From Salinicoccus roseus (lineage in GTDB: Bacteria > Bacillota > Bacilli > Staphylococcales > Salinicoccaceae), in contig NZ_RKQJ01000002.1 in NCBI RefSeq assembly GCF_003814515.1, positions 124,001 to 188,000 on the forward strand: a stretch of 64,000 nt of DNA. Direction: 5' to 3'. Every line of letters begins with the position of its first letter. Within the stretch, counting starts at the first letter, position 1. The position numbers and the translations under genes were made by a program. Below are positions 53,504 through 62,710 of the stretch, piece by piece. The notes beneath the pieces are model-generated. The model made no database searches, had not been told where the DNA came from, and saw nothing but the letters and a program-made list of their open reading frames with translations.

Positions 53504-54097
53504 TTATCTACCCAGCCATTCTTTCGCCTTCATCGCAGCTTCCTGAGGTAGACTGTGTCCATTCACCCAGGTGGTGGTCACATCGGCTCCGCGTGATTCG
53601 AACAGCTCGATGACGCGCTTGCTTTCCTCTTCTGGTGCCATCGGATCATTCCTGCCCATGGAGAGGAATACTTCCGCACCACTGAGGTCCTTATCATGGT
53701 CGATTGTAACAGGATAGAGCGGTGCAAAAAGAATCGCCTTCCTGTAGTCGGTATCTTCCCTCAGCATCATGTTGATGGCGATGTTCGAACCGTTGGAGAA
53801 TCCGACGAAGATTACGTCACGGACATCGAATCCATAGTCTTCGGATGATTCAACGATGAAGTCATGCAGTTCCTTGCCACGGAAATTGAGGTCTTCCACA
53901 TCATACTGTCCTTCCCCGTGCCGCTTGAAGTAGCGGTTCATGCCATTTTCGGAAACATTGCCCCTCACACTGAGAACGTTATACTCCGGGTTGAGCATCC
54001 CTGCGAGCGGCAGGAGGTCATGCTCCGTACCGCCGGTGCCGTGCAGCAGTACGAATACCGGTGCACCTTTTTTATTTTCATTATATATATGCTTCAT
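53504..54097 (-). CDS. mhqD: Alpha/beta hydrolase, MhqD-like carboxylesterase
   Basis: A 197-residue alpha/beta hydrolase of the phospholipase/carboxylesterase family. The oxyanion segment is VLLHGTGGTEHDLLPLA, the nucleophile serine is in VGFSNGSNIA (GxSxG) and the catalytic histidine is in VNGHSLPQ; the acid is in GRNDPMAPEE. MhqD is coexpressed with MhqO in the quinone-stress response of Bacillus and staphylococci, and the two adjoin here (19 bp apart). The GTG at 54106 overlaps the AAGGAG, so the ATG at 54097 is chosen. Confidence 0.88.
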   Translation of the reverse strand: MKHIYNENKKGAPVFVLLHGTGGTEHDLLPLAGMLNPEYNVLSVRGNVSENGMNRYFKRHGEGQYDVEDLNFRGKELHDFIVESSEDYGFDVRDVIFVGFSNGSNIAINMMLREDTDYRKAILFAPLYPVTIDHDKDLSGAEVFLSMGRNDPMAPEEESKRVIELFESRGADVTTTWVNGHSLPQEAAMKAKEWLGR

Positions 54098-54115
54098 TGA
54101 TAACACTCCTTAATT

Positions 54116-55075
54116 CTATTTCGAACGCTTCGTATCGAATGGACGAACCTGATTTTCGATATACTCGCGCCGCTCCTCGAGGAAAGGCGGCAATGCGAGG
54201 CTTTCGCCGAGCGTTTCATACGGTTCGTCATCCATGAACCCTGGGCCGTCGGTGGACAGTTCAATCAGGATGTGTCCTACCCGCGTATATAGCGCCTCAA
54301 AGTAGAAGCGGTCCACATTGCCGGAATGACGCATGCCGATTTCGTTATACTTATCTTCCCATTTTTTGATCACTTCATGGTCCGCCACCCTGAACGATAC
54401 ATGGTGCACTTCACCATAACCCTGCATCGCAGATTCAGACTCGTCCTTCCTCAGGATGACCTGACCGCCGTTGCCACCTTCACCAACGTCGAGAAGGGCC
54501 ACGTCCGGCTCTTCCACAACCGGCTTCATGCCATAGACATCCGTCAGCACCTTCTTGAAATCCTCGAAGTAACTGATGTGGATCTCAATCGGTCCGAGGC
54601 CGTATATCGCCTTGTCCTCAGGTACAGGTCCATTCTTCCATGGAATTCCGGGTGCGACCCCTTCATTCTTTTCATCGGAAATCAGCTGGTACTTCTGTCC
54701 ATCAGACTCCTCGAACGGCAGCACCTTCTTGCCGAAGAGCTCCTGAACGCCGTCATGCTTCACCCCGAATTCATCGAAGCGATCCCTGTAGTATTCGATC
54801 GCCGCATCATCCGGCACCCTGAATGCCGTTCTATAGATGGAGTTCGACCCAGGCGATCCTTTCGGGTTGTTCGGGAAGTCAAAGAATGTCATATCCGTTC
54901 CCGGCGAACCGACATCATCCGCAAAAAATGTGTGGTACGTGTGTATGTCATCCTGGTTCACCGTCTTCTTCACAAGACGCATGCCCAAAACATCTGTAAA
55001 GAACTCATAATTTCTCACCGCGTCATCCGTCATTGCTGTGACATGGTGTATGCCGAGCAGTCCTTCGTTTTTCAT
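54116..55075 (-). CDS. mhqO: Ring-cleaving dioxygenase MhqO-like
   Basis: A 319-residue protein with two glyoxalase/VOC modules. It starts GLLGIHHVTAMTDDAVRNYEFFTDVLGMRLVKKTVNQDD; metal-binding histidines are in GIHHVTAM and GYGEVHHVSFRV, and a glutamate follows in GHILIELSTDGPGF. MhqO/LinE-type enzymes open hydroquinone or catechol rings and confer resistance to methylhydroquinone. GGAGGG is 9 nt from the ATG. A perfect MhqR palindrome lies 33-54 bp upstream, so release of repression by quinones is expected; no mhqR gene is in the window. Confidence 0.92.
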   Translation of the reverse strand: MKNEGLLGIHHVTAMTDDAVRNYEFFTDVLGMRLVKKTVNQDDIHTYHTFFADDVGSPGTDMTFFDFPNNPKGSPGSNSIYRTAFRVPDDAAIEYYRDRFDEFGVKHDGVQELFGKKVLPFEESDGQKYQLISDEKNEGVAPGIPWKNGPVPEDKAIYGLGPIEIHISYFEDFKKVLTDVYGMKPVVEEPDVALLDVGEGGNGGQVILRKDESESAMQGYGEVHHVSFRVADHEVIKKWEDKYNEIGMRHSGNVDRFYFEALYTRVGHILIELSTDGPGFMDDEPYETLGESLALPPFLEERREYIENQVRPFDTKRSK

Positions 55076-55107
55076 AATAGAATCCCTCCAAGAGTTGATA
55101 CGTATAT

Positions 55108-55129
55108 AATATCTCGAATTCGAGATATT
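55108..55129. promoter_or_regulatory. MhqR operator upstream of mhqO-mhqD
   Basis: A 22-bp perfect palindrome centred on 55118/55119, with core ATCTCGAATTCGAGAT, which agrees with the MhqR box reported for Bacillus quinone-response genes. Confidence 0.88.
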
Positions 55130-55182
55130 ATCAAGATGTCTGCTTATATATCCTACCCAGGTAGGGAGGCAAGTAAAATCAA

Positions 55183-55213
55183 ACTCCCCTCAAAGTCCAA
55201 CCTTGAGGGGAGT
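55183..55213 (-). terminator. Hairpin downstream of the hydratase remnant
   Basis: ACTCCCCTCAA and TTGAGGGGAGT form an 11-bp perfect stem with a 9-nt loop; the minus strand continues TTGATTTTAC. It follows the remnant's stop at 55230. Confidence 0.7.
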
Positions 55214-55229
55214 CCATTCTTGTATATGA

Positions 55230-55446
55230 TCATTTGAAAGATGCAGAGACCTCATCGGCCTTAAGTGAGATGCCATATTGATGCAGGGCTTCGGCCAGCC
55301 AGACGACCGCTTTGAGCGGGTTGCCGAGTACGGCCGCACCCTGCCCCTCATCAATCTTCTCGCCGTTCTTGAAGACTTCCATCTTCACTTCAGGGAGATC
55401 GAAATCCTGGGGCGCAACTTTCCGGCTGTCGATGATGGCACCGGCG
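55230..55446 (-). pseudogene. C-terminal remnant of a 2-keto-4-pentenoate hydratase
   Basis: With no start codon, this frame reads AGAIIDSRKVAPQDFDLPEV, then EKIDEGQGAAVLGNPLKAVV and WLAEALHQYGISLKADEV to a TGA at 55230. It is the C-terminal quarter of a meta-cleavage pathway hydratase (consensus VLGNPARAVAWLANKLGEYG). It is joined out of frame to the preceding fumarylacetoacetase-like remnant at about 55446, as if a deletion removed the rest of both genes. The extreme C terminus is also shortened. Confidence 0.75.
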
Positions 55447-55950
55447 GATCACATCCCCATCCTTCAGATATCTTCCGTTGCCTTCCTGATCTTCAACCAA
55501 CATGTCGATCTTATCCTGACCCGGCATCGCAAGGCTCGTCACTTTGCCGAGGAGCTCAGGTGTCAGATTCATTGCGACACCGCCGGTCGTTCCAGTCATG
55601 ACGAGGTCGCCTCTTGAGAGATCCATGATGCCGGCAAGCTCCACCAGCGTCTCTGCAGGCTTGAACAGAAGCTGGTCCGTGTTTGCGGACTGGCGCAGGT
55701 CATCGTTGACCCATAGATCAAGTTCCAGCTCATGGATGAGTGGCATTTCCTCCTCATCAAGCAGATACAGGTATGGACCTGTCGGACAGAATGTACGATA
55801 GCTCTTACCCTTCAGCCACTGGCCCTGAGGCAGTTGTATGTCACGTGCCGATATGTCATTGGTGATGACAAGCCCCGCCACATACCCATGCAGGTTGTCT
55901 TCATTTATATCCGAATGCTCTGTAACCTCCGCACCGAAAAGTATTTTCAT
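55390..55950 (-). pseudogene. Truncated fumarylacetoacetate hydrolase-family gene
   Basis: The frame from 55950 reads MKILFGAEVTEHSDINEDNL then GYVAGLVITNDISARDIQLP, LKGKSYRTFCPTGPYL and GDLVMTGTTGGVAMN, clear FAH-family core motifs. The N-terminal 120 or so residues and the last 15 are missing; after GDVI the sequence turns into unrelated residues at the junction with the hydratase fragment. The ATG has no ribosome binding site and follows directly on the xylT terminator. The related intact enzymes are about 300 residues. Confidence 0.8.
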
Positions 55951-55951
55951 T

Positions 55952-55985
55952 AAAAATAAAAAAGCTCGGACCGTAGTCCAAGCCT
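55952..55985 (-). terminator. Terminator of the xyl operon (after xylT)
   Basis: On the minus strand GCTTGGAC-TACG-GTCCGAGC forms an 8-bp stem (one G-T pair) followed by TTTTTTATTTTT. Confidence 0.85.
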
Positions 55986-56035
55986 TCAATATATCTACCA
56001 CTTCGTAGAGATTGTATTGTAAGAAATTTTTATGA

Positions 56036-57427
56036 TCATCTCTTTACCCACAGCTCTTCAAGCTCTTCCAACGTTTTCCCTTTCGTTTCAGGAACGAACT
56101 TCCATACGAAGAGACCTGAAAGGACACACATCAGAGCATAGAAGCCGTATGTCATGGCTCCGCTTATTTCCATCATGAAAGGATAGAAGGAAGTGATTGT
56201 GAAGTTCGCCAGCCACTGCACCGCTACCGCTATGGCCATCGCACTGCTCCGGACCCTGTTCGGGAATATCTCGGAAAGGAGCACCCAGGCAATCGGTCCC
56301 CAACTCATCATGAATGAGGCTGTGTAGATGACGATGAATACAAGGGTTGAAATGCCGATGATGCCGAAACCTGCAAGCGTACTTACACCCATCATGCCCA
56401 CTGCCATACCAGTTGAACCTATGATGAGCAGCGGCTTACGGCCGAACTTATCTACATACATGATGGCAACGAGTGTGAATATGACATTCACAAGCCCCAT
56501 CACAACTGTCTGTACCATCGATGCGTTTGCACCTGCACCGAGATCTGCAAATATACGTGGTGCATAGTACAGTGCCACATTTATGCCGATGAACTGCTGG
56601 AAGAAGGAGATCAAGATGCCGATGATGATGACCTTCTTGCCGAAAGTGAATAGCGGCGTCTTCTGCTCGCTCTGTCCATCTTTCGTTGATTTGATGTTCG
56701 CCAGAATCTTTTTGGCATGGGATGGTGAGCGGTAGATTCTGTTCAGCACCGTCAAAGCCTTGTCTTCTTCATCGTTCAATGTCAGATGGCGCGGGGTTTC
56801 AGGTACCATGAACAGCAAGAGGAAGAAGACCAATGCCGGCACTGCTTCTGATGCGAACATGTATCTCCAGCCCATATCGTCGATCCATAAGTCCGACTGT
56901 CCGAATGTAATGGCATAGTTGACGAAGTAGACGACGAGCATCCCGAATATGATGGCGAACTGGTTCCATGAAACCAGACGACCCCTGATGCCCGAAGGTG
57001 CCATCTCACTTATGAACATCGGAGAAACGGCTGAGGCAAGTCCGACCCCGATCCCCCCTATAATACGATAGATGTTGAACATGATGAGCAGGGCGAGACC
57101 CGACTCTCCGACCTCAAAGAAAATAAGTTCAGGATAGGCGGAAAGAAATGCAGAAACCATCAGCAGCAGTGCTGCCAACTGCAGTGATCTCTTACGTCCG
57201 AAAGCTGCAGCAATCCGACCGGACAACAGCCCGCCGATTACACAACCGATGAGGGCACTGGAGACCGTCACCCCATGGATGAACGAATTGTAATCCGCAG
57301 TTATGTACTTCTGAAGCGATTGTTCAGCCCCGGAAATGACTGCGGTATCGTAACCGAATAATAACCCACCCAGTGTTGCAATCAGAGTGATTGCAACGAT
57401 GAAACCTCTGTTATAGTGTTGCGCCAT
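56036..57427 (-). CDS. xylT: Sugar:proton symporter, probable xylose transporter
   Basis: A 463-residue member of the MFS sugar porter family with 12 helices. Signatures include GGLLFGYDTAVISGAEQ, the GRIAAAFGRKR loop, RIIGGIGVGLASAVSPMFISEMAPSGIRGRLVS, and FVPETKGKTLEELEELW at the C terminus. The closest type is XylE/XylT/AraE. It is the last gene of the xylA-xylB-xynB-xylT operon, 81 bp after xynB. AAAGGGG precedes the ATG. Confidence 0.92.
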   Translation of the reverse strand: MAQHYNRGFIVAITLIATLGGLLFGYDTAVISGAEQSLQKYITADYNSFIHGVTVSSALIGCVIGGLLSGRIAAAFGRKRSLQLAALLLMVSAFLSAYPELIFFEVGESGLALLIMFNIYRIIGGIGVGLASAVSPMFISEMAPSGIRGRLVSWNQFAIIFGMLVVYFVNYAITFGQSDLWIDDMGWRYMFASEAVPALVFFLLLFMVPETPRHLTLNDEEDKALTVLNRIYRSPSHAKKILANIKSTKDGQSEQKTPLFTFGKKVIIIGILISFFQQFIGINVALYYAPRIFADLGAGANASMVQTVVMGLVNVIFTLVAIMYVDKFGRKPLLIIGSTGMAVGMMGVSTLAGFGIIGISTLVFIVIYTASFMMSWGPIAWVLLSEIFPNRVRSSAMAIAVAVQWLANFTITSFYPFMMEISGAMTYGFYALMCVLSGLFVWKFVPETKGKTLEELEELWVKR

Positions 57428-57508
57428 AATATGAAAACCCCTTTATCTTGAACCTATACTTAAAAAGTGGAGACGCATGAACATCTCCAGCCTTCTTCAT
57501 GCCTAAGC

Positions 57509-59110
57509 CTAATTTTCGCTGTATCTGAAATATTTGAAGTCGGCATGCTTTCCTCTGCCGCTTGTATCCTGGCACTGCATCCCTACAAAGGCGCCTGTAA
57601 AGAACCCCCCGCCTTCAACATAATCGTCAGACAGTTTACGACTTTCAAAAGTCACCCCTATGTCCATCCACGATTCTCCATCAAATGAATAAGAATAGTT
57701 ATAGTGATGTCCATCAACTTTTACTTTCAGGTAGATGTATTCTACACTTTCGGGCACTTCGACAGGATGTTCCAGATGTGCTGAAAAACTAAAATTATCG
57801 CAGGAAGTCAATTCCAGCACCCTCCCCTTCTCTTCATCGAAAGAGACCTGAAGGGCCGTCCAGTTTTCTGTATTATAATAGTTGACCAGACCAGCTGCCT
57901 GCTGGAAAGTTTCAGGAATATACTTGAGTGCCGTTTCAGCTTCGAAGTCCAGGCTTTGCCACCTTCTTGCAACAAATGATTGGGTGAAGAGGGAGGTCAG
58001 TGATTCCCGGCCATACAACCTAAGGTGATCGGGACTTTCCTTAAGAGAGCCGATTGTGTCGTTAAACGGTATTCTGAGAGTCTGGAAATTGATGTTCAGT
58101 CCATCCTCTTCAAAAGTTTCCAATTCCTTATACGTAGAGGACACAGGATACGGCGGCAAGTCGGGTGCTTCTACTAGCAGGCTACCTGCCTTGCTGCCGA
58201 TTACATACGGCCATCCGTCGCGCCACTCCAGACGCTGAAGTGCGGTTTCTCTGCCGAGCGGACAGTATCCTCGATTGTGATAGATGGATTCCGACTCCAC
58301 CATTAACGGACGCCCCGTGAGATGCGCTATGTACCACTCGCCATTCTGTGTCTCGACGATGGAGGCATGCCCCGCCTTCTGCAGTGGGTTGGAGGGATCG
58401 TGCCAAGAGCTGAGCAGTGGATTGTCGGGATGGAGCTCATAAGGTCCCCGCAAGTTTTTTGAACGTGCCAGGGTGGCCGCATGTTCATATCTCGTTCCGC
58501 CTTCGGCAGTAAGAAGATAGTAGTAGCCGTCTATTTTATAAATATGCGGCGCCTCAGTCAGTTTTATTTCCGTCCCCTCGAAAATAATCTCCGGCTTTCC
58601 TACGAGTTCCTTGCCTTCCGGAGAATATTCCTGGAGGACGATCCCCCGGAAAGGATGATGGCCGACCCGGTGGTTCCATACCATATTCACCAGATACTTC
58701 TTCCCATCTTCATCATGGAACAGCGAAGGGTCAAACCCTGAACTGTTCAGGAAGATGGGTTCACTCCATTCTCCATCTACAGCGTCTGCAGTCACCAAAT
58801 AGTTGTGGCAATCCTTCCATTGGCCATTGACCACCTTTACATCTGTATAGATGAGCCAAAATTGACCATCACTGTAGGAGAGGCATGGGGCCCACACGCC
58901 ACCGGAGTTTGGATTGCCCTTCATGTCAAGCTGGGATACCCGGTTAAGCGGATGGGAAACCAGCTCCCAGTTCACCAAATCTCTCGAGTGATGGATCTGG
59001 ACTCCCGGGAACCATTCAAATGTGGAGACAGCTATATAGTAGTCGTCGCCCACCCTCAATATACTCGGATCTGGGTTGAACCCTTTAAGTATCGGATTTT
59101 CTATTTTCAT
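57509..59110 (-). CDS. xynB: Beta-xylosidase, glycoside hydrolase family 43
   Basis: A 533-residue intracellular GH43 enzyme. The five-bladed propeller starts [36 protein letters not shown] with the catalytic base aspartate (in NPDPS); [16 protein letters not shown] and [23 protein letters not shown] contain the other acidic residues. A C-terminal beta-sandwich (from about 325) is typical of XynB/SXA. It splits xylobiose and short xylo-oligosaccharides to xylose for XylA. GGGAG is 9 nt before the ATG at 59110; the ATG at 59116 is too near. Confidence 0.94.
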   Translation of the reverse strand: MKIENPILKGFNPDPSILRVGDDYYIAVSTFEWFPGVQIHHSRDLVNWELVSHPLNRVSQLDMKGNPNSGGVWAPCLSYSDGQFWLIYTDVKVVNGQWKDCHNYLVTADAVDGEWSEPIFLNSSGFDPSLFHDEDGKKYLVNMVWNHRVGHHPFRGIVLQEYSPEGKELVGKPEIIFEGTEIKLTEAPHIYKIDGYYYLLTAEGGTRYEHAATLARSKNLRGPYELHPDNPLLSSWHDPSNPLQKAGHASIVETQNGEWYIAHLTGRPLMVESESIYHNRGYCPLGRETALQRLEWRDGWPYVIGSKAGSLLVEAPDLPPYPVSSTYKELETFEEDGLNINFQTLRIPFNDTIGSLKESPDHLRLYGRESLTSLFTQSFVARRWQSLDFEAETALKYIPETFQQAAGLVNYYNTENWTALQVSFDEEKGRVLELTSCDNFSFSAHLEHPVEVPESVEYIYLKVKVDGHHYNYSYSFDGESWMDIGVTFESRKLSDDYVEGGGFFTGAFVGMQCQDTSGRGKHADFKYFRYSEN

Positions 59111-59131
59111 GATCATGCACTCCCGTCGATA

Positions 59132-60619
59132 TTATTTGTACACCATCAGGTCATGATTCAACTTTCGTGTTGCAGGATAGACCTGTTTATATAGCTCGTA
59201 TACTTTCTCATACTGCTCCACTTCGACTTTTGAAGGTTTGAAGCTTTCCGCCTCCTCCGTGAAGGTTTCCGCACACGCTTTCAAAGAATCGAACCAGCCT
59301 GAACCGACTGCGGCAATCATCGCCGCCCCCATCGCCGGACCTTGCTCGGTCTTCAATTTCACTATCTCTGCATTGAAGACATCCGCCTGGATCTGCAGCC
59401 ATTCTGCATTTTTAGCCCCACCACCTATGGAGATGATGCGGTCGATCTGCTTTCCATGATTCCTGATGATTTCCAGGGATTCCTTTAATGAGAAGGTGAT
59501 GCCTTCCACCACTGCACGCATGAAATGATCACGTGTGTGCGATGTATCTATGCCGTTGAACCCGCCGCGGATACTGCTGTCGATATGCGGCGTCCGCTCA
59601 CCGGATATATATGGGGTGAAGAGCAGTCCATTGGCACCAGCCGGAACTCCCCTAATGCCTGCAAGCAACTCTTCAAAGCCCGTGTCTGGTGCAAAGGTGT
59701 TCTTGAACCAGGAAAGGCTGTCCCCTGCAGCGAGTGTCACTCCCATCGTATAGAAGGCTCCCGGCGCCCCATGGTTGAAATAATGGATGGCGCCGCCGAA
59801 GTCTTTATCTCCGGTCGATTCATAGGAGAGTACTACACCGGAAGTCCCGATGCTGCAGAGTGCATCACCTTCGGCTAGTATGCCTGCCCCGATGGCACCG
59901 CATGCATTATCCGCTCCGCCCGCGAACACTTTCACTTTTTCTGACAACCCTGTCGCTTCCACTGTTTCCGTATTCAAATGACCAGTCTGGGCTGTTGATT
60001 CCACGAGTGGTGGGCAGAGGGAGAAGTCGAGGCCAAGCGCCTCGCAGAGTTCCCGACTCCACTCCCTGTGTTGCACATCCAGCAGCAATGTTCCGGCAGC
60101 ATCCGAATATTCCATGTTCAGCTCACCTGTGAGCCTATATCTCAAGTAGTCTTTCGGTAATAGGAAACGATATGCTTTCTCCAGCATCTCAGGTTCGTGC
60201 TTCTTCACCCATAACAGCTTTGGAAGCGTAAAGCCTTCCAGAGCTGTATTTTTTGTGATGCCAACCAATCTGTCGCTTCCGATAGTCTGTAGAATTTCTT
60301 CACATTCCCTGGTCGTCCGGGTATCATTCCACAGAATCGCATTCCTCAATGCCATTCCGGATTCCCCTACAAGCACCAGCCCATGCATCTGACCGGAGAA
60401 ACTCAATGCTTCAATCTCTTCAGTGCCTGTGTCGCCTATTTCCTTGAGCGCCAGCAGCGTCTTCTCAACCCACTCTTCAGGGTCCTGTTCACTGTATCCT
60501 GGTTTTTCATGAAATATATTGAGCGGTTGGACAGACTCTTTTACGACTGCCCCCGCTTCATCAACCATGATTACCTTGATTGAACTTGTGCCAAGGTCAA
60601 CACCCAGTACATGCGCCAT
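59132..60619 (-). CDS. xylB: Xylulokinase
   Basis: A 495-residue FGGY-family kinase that phosphorylates xylulose to xylulose-5-phosphate. It starts VLGVDLGTSSIKVIMVDEAG (phosphate loop), with FSGQMHGLVLVGES, WNDTRTTRE and GGADNACGAIGAGI, and the C-terminal ATP site ISIGGGAKNAEWLQIQADVF. It lies 19 bp after xylA and 21 bp before xynB on one transcript. AGAAGG precedes the ATG. Confidence 0.96.
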   Translation of the reverse strand: MAHVLGVDLGTSSIKVIMVDEAGAVVKESVQPLNIFHEKPGYSEQDPEEWVEKTLLALKEIGDTGTEEIEALSFSGQMHGLVLVGESGMALRNAILWNDTRTTRECEEILQTIGSDRLVGITKNTALEGFTLPKLLWVKKHEPEMLEKAYRFLLPKDYLRYRLTGELNMEYSDAAGTLLLDVQHREWSRELCEALGLDFSLCPPLVESTAQTGHLNTETVEATGLSEKVKVFAGGADNACGAIGAGILAEGDALCSIGTSGVVLSYESTGDKDFGGAIHYFNHGAPGAFYTMGVTLAAGDSLSWFKNTFAPDTGFEELLAGIRGVPAGANGLLFTPYISGERTPHIDSSIRGGFNGIDTSHTRDHFMRAVVEGITFSLKESLEIIRNHGKQIDRIISIGGGAKNAEWLQIQADVFNAEIVKLKTEQGPAMGAAMIAAVGSGWFDSLKACAETFTEEAESFKPSKVEVEQYEKVYELYKQVYPATRKLNHDLMVYK

Positions 60620-60638
60620 CTTGAATACCTTCTTTCTT

Positions 60639-61958
60639 CTATTTATACATCGTCAGCATATATTGATTGATTTTCGCTTTAATCTTCTCGAGGCTGCCGG
60701 ATTCGAGGTTGATTTCACCAAGTCCAAGCGCGTGTGCTTCGAGTTTCTTGAAATCTGTAGTACCATCCACGATCTCTTTGCCGATGCCCTGGTTAAAGGA
60801 GTCGTAGCGTTTGCTGATGAGGTCTTCGATCACACCATCATCAAGCAGCCTTTGGGCGAGTTTAAGCCCCACTGCGAAGCTGTCCATTCCTGCAATATGG
60901 GCATGGAAGAGGTCGTCTGCCTTGAATGATCCCCTTCTCACTTTGGCATCGAAGTTGAGTCCGCCTTTTCCGAGGCCACCATTTTTGAGGATTTCGTACA
61001 TTGCCAGAGTCGTCGAGTAGATGTCTGTCGGGAATTCGTCCGTATCCCACCCGAGCAGCGGGTGCCCCTGATTCGCATCGACGGAGCCGAGCATATCGTG
61101 GATTCTTGCATAGTGCAGTTCATGCTCGAATGTATGACCGGCCAATGTTGCATGGTTTGCTTCTATATTGAATTTGAAATCCTTCTCAAGACCATAATTT
61201 TGGAGGAAGGCATATCCACTTGCCACATCAAAGTCATACTGATGGGAAGTCGGCTCCTTCGGCTTCGGCTCGATCAGGAACTGGGCATCGAATCCGATTT
61301 CCCTTGCATAGTCCTTTGCCATATGGAAGAACCTGCCCAGGTTATCCAATTCAAGTTTCATATCCGTGTTCAGCAGCGTCTCGTACCCTTCACGGCCACC
61401 CCAGAAAACGTAGCTTTCTCCACCAAGCTCCTTGCCGATTTCAAGTCCTTTCTTCACTTTCGCAGCTGCATAGGCAAATACATCCGCACTGTTGGAAGAA
61501 GCAGCTCCATGGACGAATCTTGGGTGGGAGAAGTTGTTGGCAGTATTCCAGAGCAGCTTTACATCGCTCGTCTTCTGGTAATCTTTGATCATTGCGACGA
61601 TCTCATCAAGATTTTTATAGGTTTCTTTCAGGGAATCTCCCTCAGGTGCAATATCTACATCATGGAAGCAGAAGTACGGAACACCAAGCTTGTCGTAGAA
61701 TTCGAAAGCCGCTTCGACCCGTGCCTTGGCCAGATCCATTCCACTAAATTTGTCCCAAGGCCTCTGTGCTGTACCGGCACCGAATGGGTCCGAAAGATCC
61801 TCGGTGAACGTATGCCAATAGGCGACGCCGAACTTCAGGATATCCTCCATGCGTCGGCCATTGATTTTTTCATCCGGATTATAGAACTTGAACGCCATGT
61901 CCTTGTTTGAATTCGGTCCCTCATAATTGATTTTTCCTATGTTGTTGAAGTATGCCAT
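60639..61958 (-). CDS. xylA: Xylose isomerase
   Basis: A 439-residue class II xylose isomerase. [31 protein letters not shown] (catalytic histidine/aspartate), [34 protein letters not shown] (metal-binding glutamate) and [18 protein letters not shown] are all present. It converts xylose to xylulose. TAGGAGG is well placed upstream. It is the first gene of the operon, just downstream of a XylR-type operator. Confidence 0.97.
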   Translation of the reverse strand: MAYFNNIGKINYEGPNSNKDMAFKFYNPDEKINGRRMEDILKFGVAYWHTFTEDLSDPFGAGTAQRPWDKFSGMDLAKARVEAAFEFYDKLGVPYFCFHDVDIAPEGDSLKETYKNLDEIVAMIKDYQKTSDVKLLWNTANNFSHPRFVHGAASSNSADVFAYAAAKVKKGLEIGKELGGESYVFWGGREGYETLLNTDMKLELDNLGRFFHMAKDYAREIGFDAQFLIEPKPKEPTSHQYDFDVASGYAFLQNYGLEKDFKFNIEANHATLAGHTFEHELHYARIHDMLGSVDANQGHPLLGWDTDEFPTDIYSTTLAMYEILKNGGLGKGGLNFDAKVRRGSFKADDLFHAHIAGMDSFAVGLKLAQRLLDDGVIEDLISKRYDSFNQGIGKEIVDGTTDFKKLEAHALGLGEINLESGSLEKIKAKINQYMLTMYK

Positions 61959-61986
61959 TGTATTTCCTCCTAATTTTAAATATACT

Positions 61987-62020
61987 TATTAATAGTTAGT
62001 TCGTCTGAAAGACAAACTAA
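61987..62020 (-). promoter_or_regulatory. xylA promoter with XylR operator
   Basis: The operator is a near-perfect inverted repeat, TTAGTTCGTCT-GAA-AGACAAACTAA (61996-62020, one mismatch), matching the firmicute XylR site TTAGTTTGTTT-N-AACAAACTAA. On the minus strand it covers the -35 TTGTCT (62015-62010), 17 bp from a -10 TTAATA (61992-61987). XylR bound here should block xylA without xylose. The divergent DUF624 gene starts 53 bp away and may share control. Confidence 0.82.
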
Positions 62021-62072
62021 GTAATTGTGATGTACTTAACATGAATAAACTAATCCAAACGGGGTGGTCTTA

Positions 62073-62687
62073 ATGTATAACTCATTCATATACAGAATAC
62101 TTGAGTGGATTATGCGTCTTGCGTATGTGCAGCTCCTCTGGGTAGTATTCACTCTAATCGGTCTGGTGGCATTCGGTCTCTTCCCTGCTACATTCTCCCT
62201 ATTCCATGTGGTTCGGAGATGGTTGAGGGGAGAAACCGATGTATCGGTTTCAAGGACTTTCTCCAGCCACTACAGGGAGACCTTTTTCCAAAGCAACCTG
62301 CTCGGCCTGTGCGTTATCTTCGGAGTGGCCCTGATTGCAGTGAACCTCATCTTCATCGATGTCACTGCACCCGACAACCTGACGCTGATACACATCCTGC
62401 TTTTTGCTGTCATATTACTCTACACCCTGTTCCTGTTCTATCTGTTCCCCGCTTTCGTCCATTTTGAAGACAGCATATTGAAAGTCATGAGAAACGCATT
62501 CCTCTTCATGCTGGTCAGTCCTGTGCATACAGCACTGATGGCTGTATCACTTGCAGCACTTGGCGCAATCTTCTACTTCCTCCCGCCGCTTGCCTTCATC
62601 TTTGGCATGACTGCCTATTCATTAACGACCACCTGGTTCGCCCTCATGGCTTTCAATAAGCTCAATTCAAAGGCACCGAACAGCTAA
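62073..62687 (+). CDS. DUF624 (YesL-family) membrane protein
   Basis: A 204-residue protein with five or six membrane helices. The N-terminal helix pair and the FPATFSLFHVVRRWLRGETDVSVSRTFSSHYRETFFQSN segment mark the YesL/DUF624 family, usually encoded with carbohydrate ABC transporters, function unknown. GGGGTGG lies 6 nt from the ATG at 62073. It is divergent from xylA and convergent with the sugar ABC permease genes. Confidence 0.85.
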   Translation: MYNSFIYRILEWIMRLAYVQLLWVVFTLIGLVAFGLFPATFSLFHVVRRWLRGETDVSVSRTFSSHYRETFFQSNLLGLCVIFGVALIAVNLIFIDVTAPDNLTLIHILLFAVILLYTLFLFYLFPAFVHFEDSILKVMRNAFLFMLVSPVHTALMAVSLAALGAIFYFLPPLAFIFGMTAYSLTTTWFALMAFNKLNSKAPNS

Positions 62688-62710
62688 GACACCGCATAGG
62701 TGTCTTTTTT
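62686..62710. terminator. Terminator after the DUF624 gene
   Basis: AAGACACC-GCATA-GGTGTCTT followed by TTTT; it overlaps the stop codons of both convergent genes. Confidence 0.82.

Noticed and set aside
54326-55237. 303-residue plus-strand frame across mhqO
   Set aside because: Antisense to the dioxygenase gene; composition is typical of a shadow frame.
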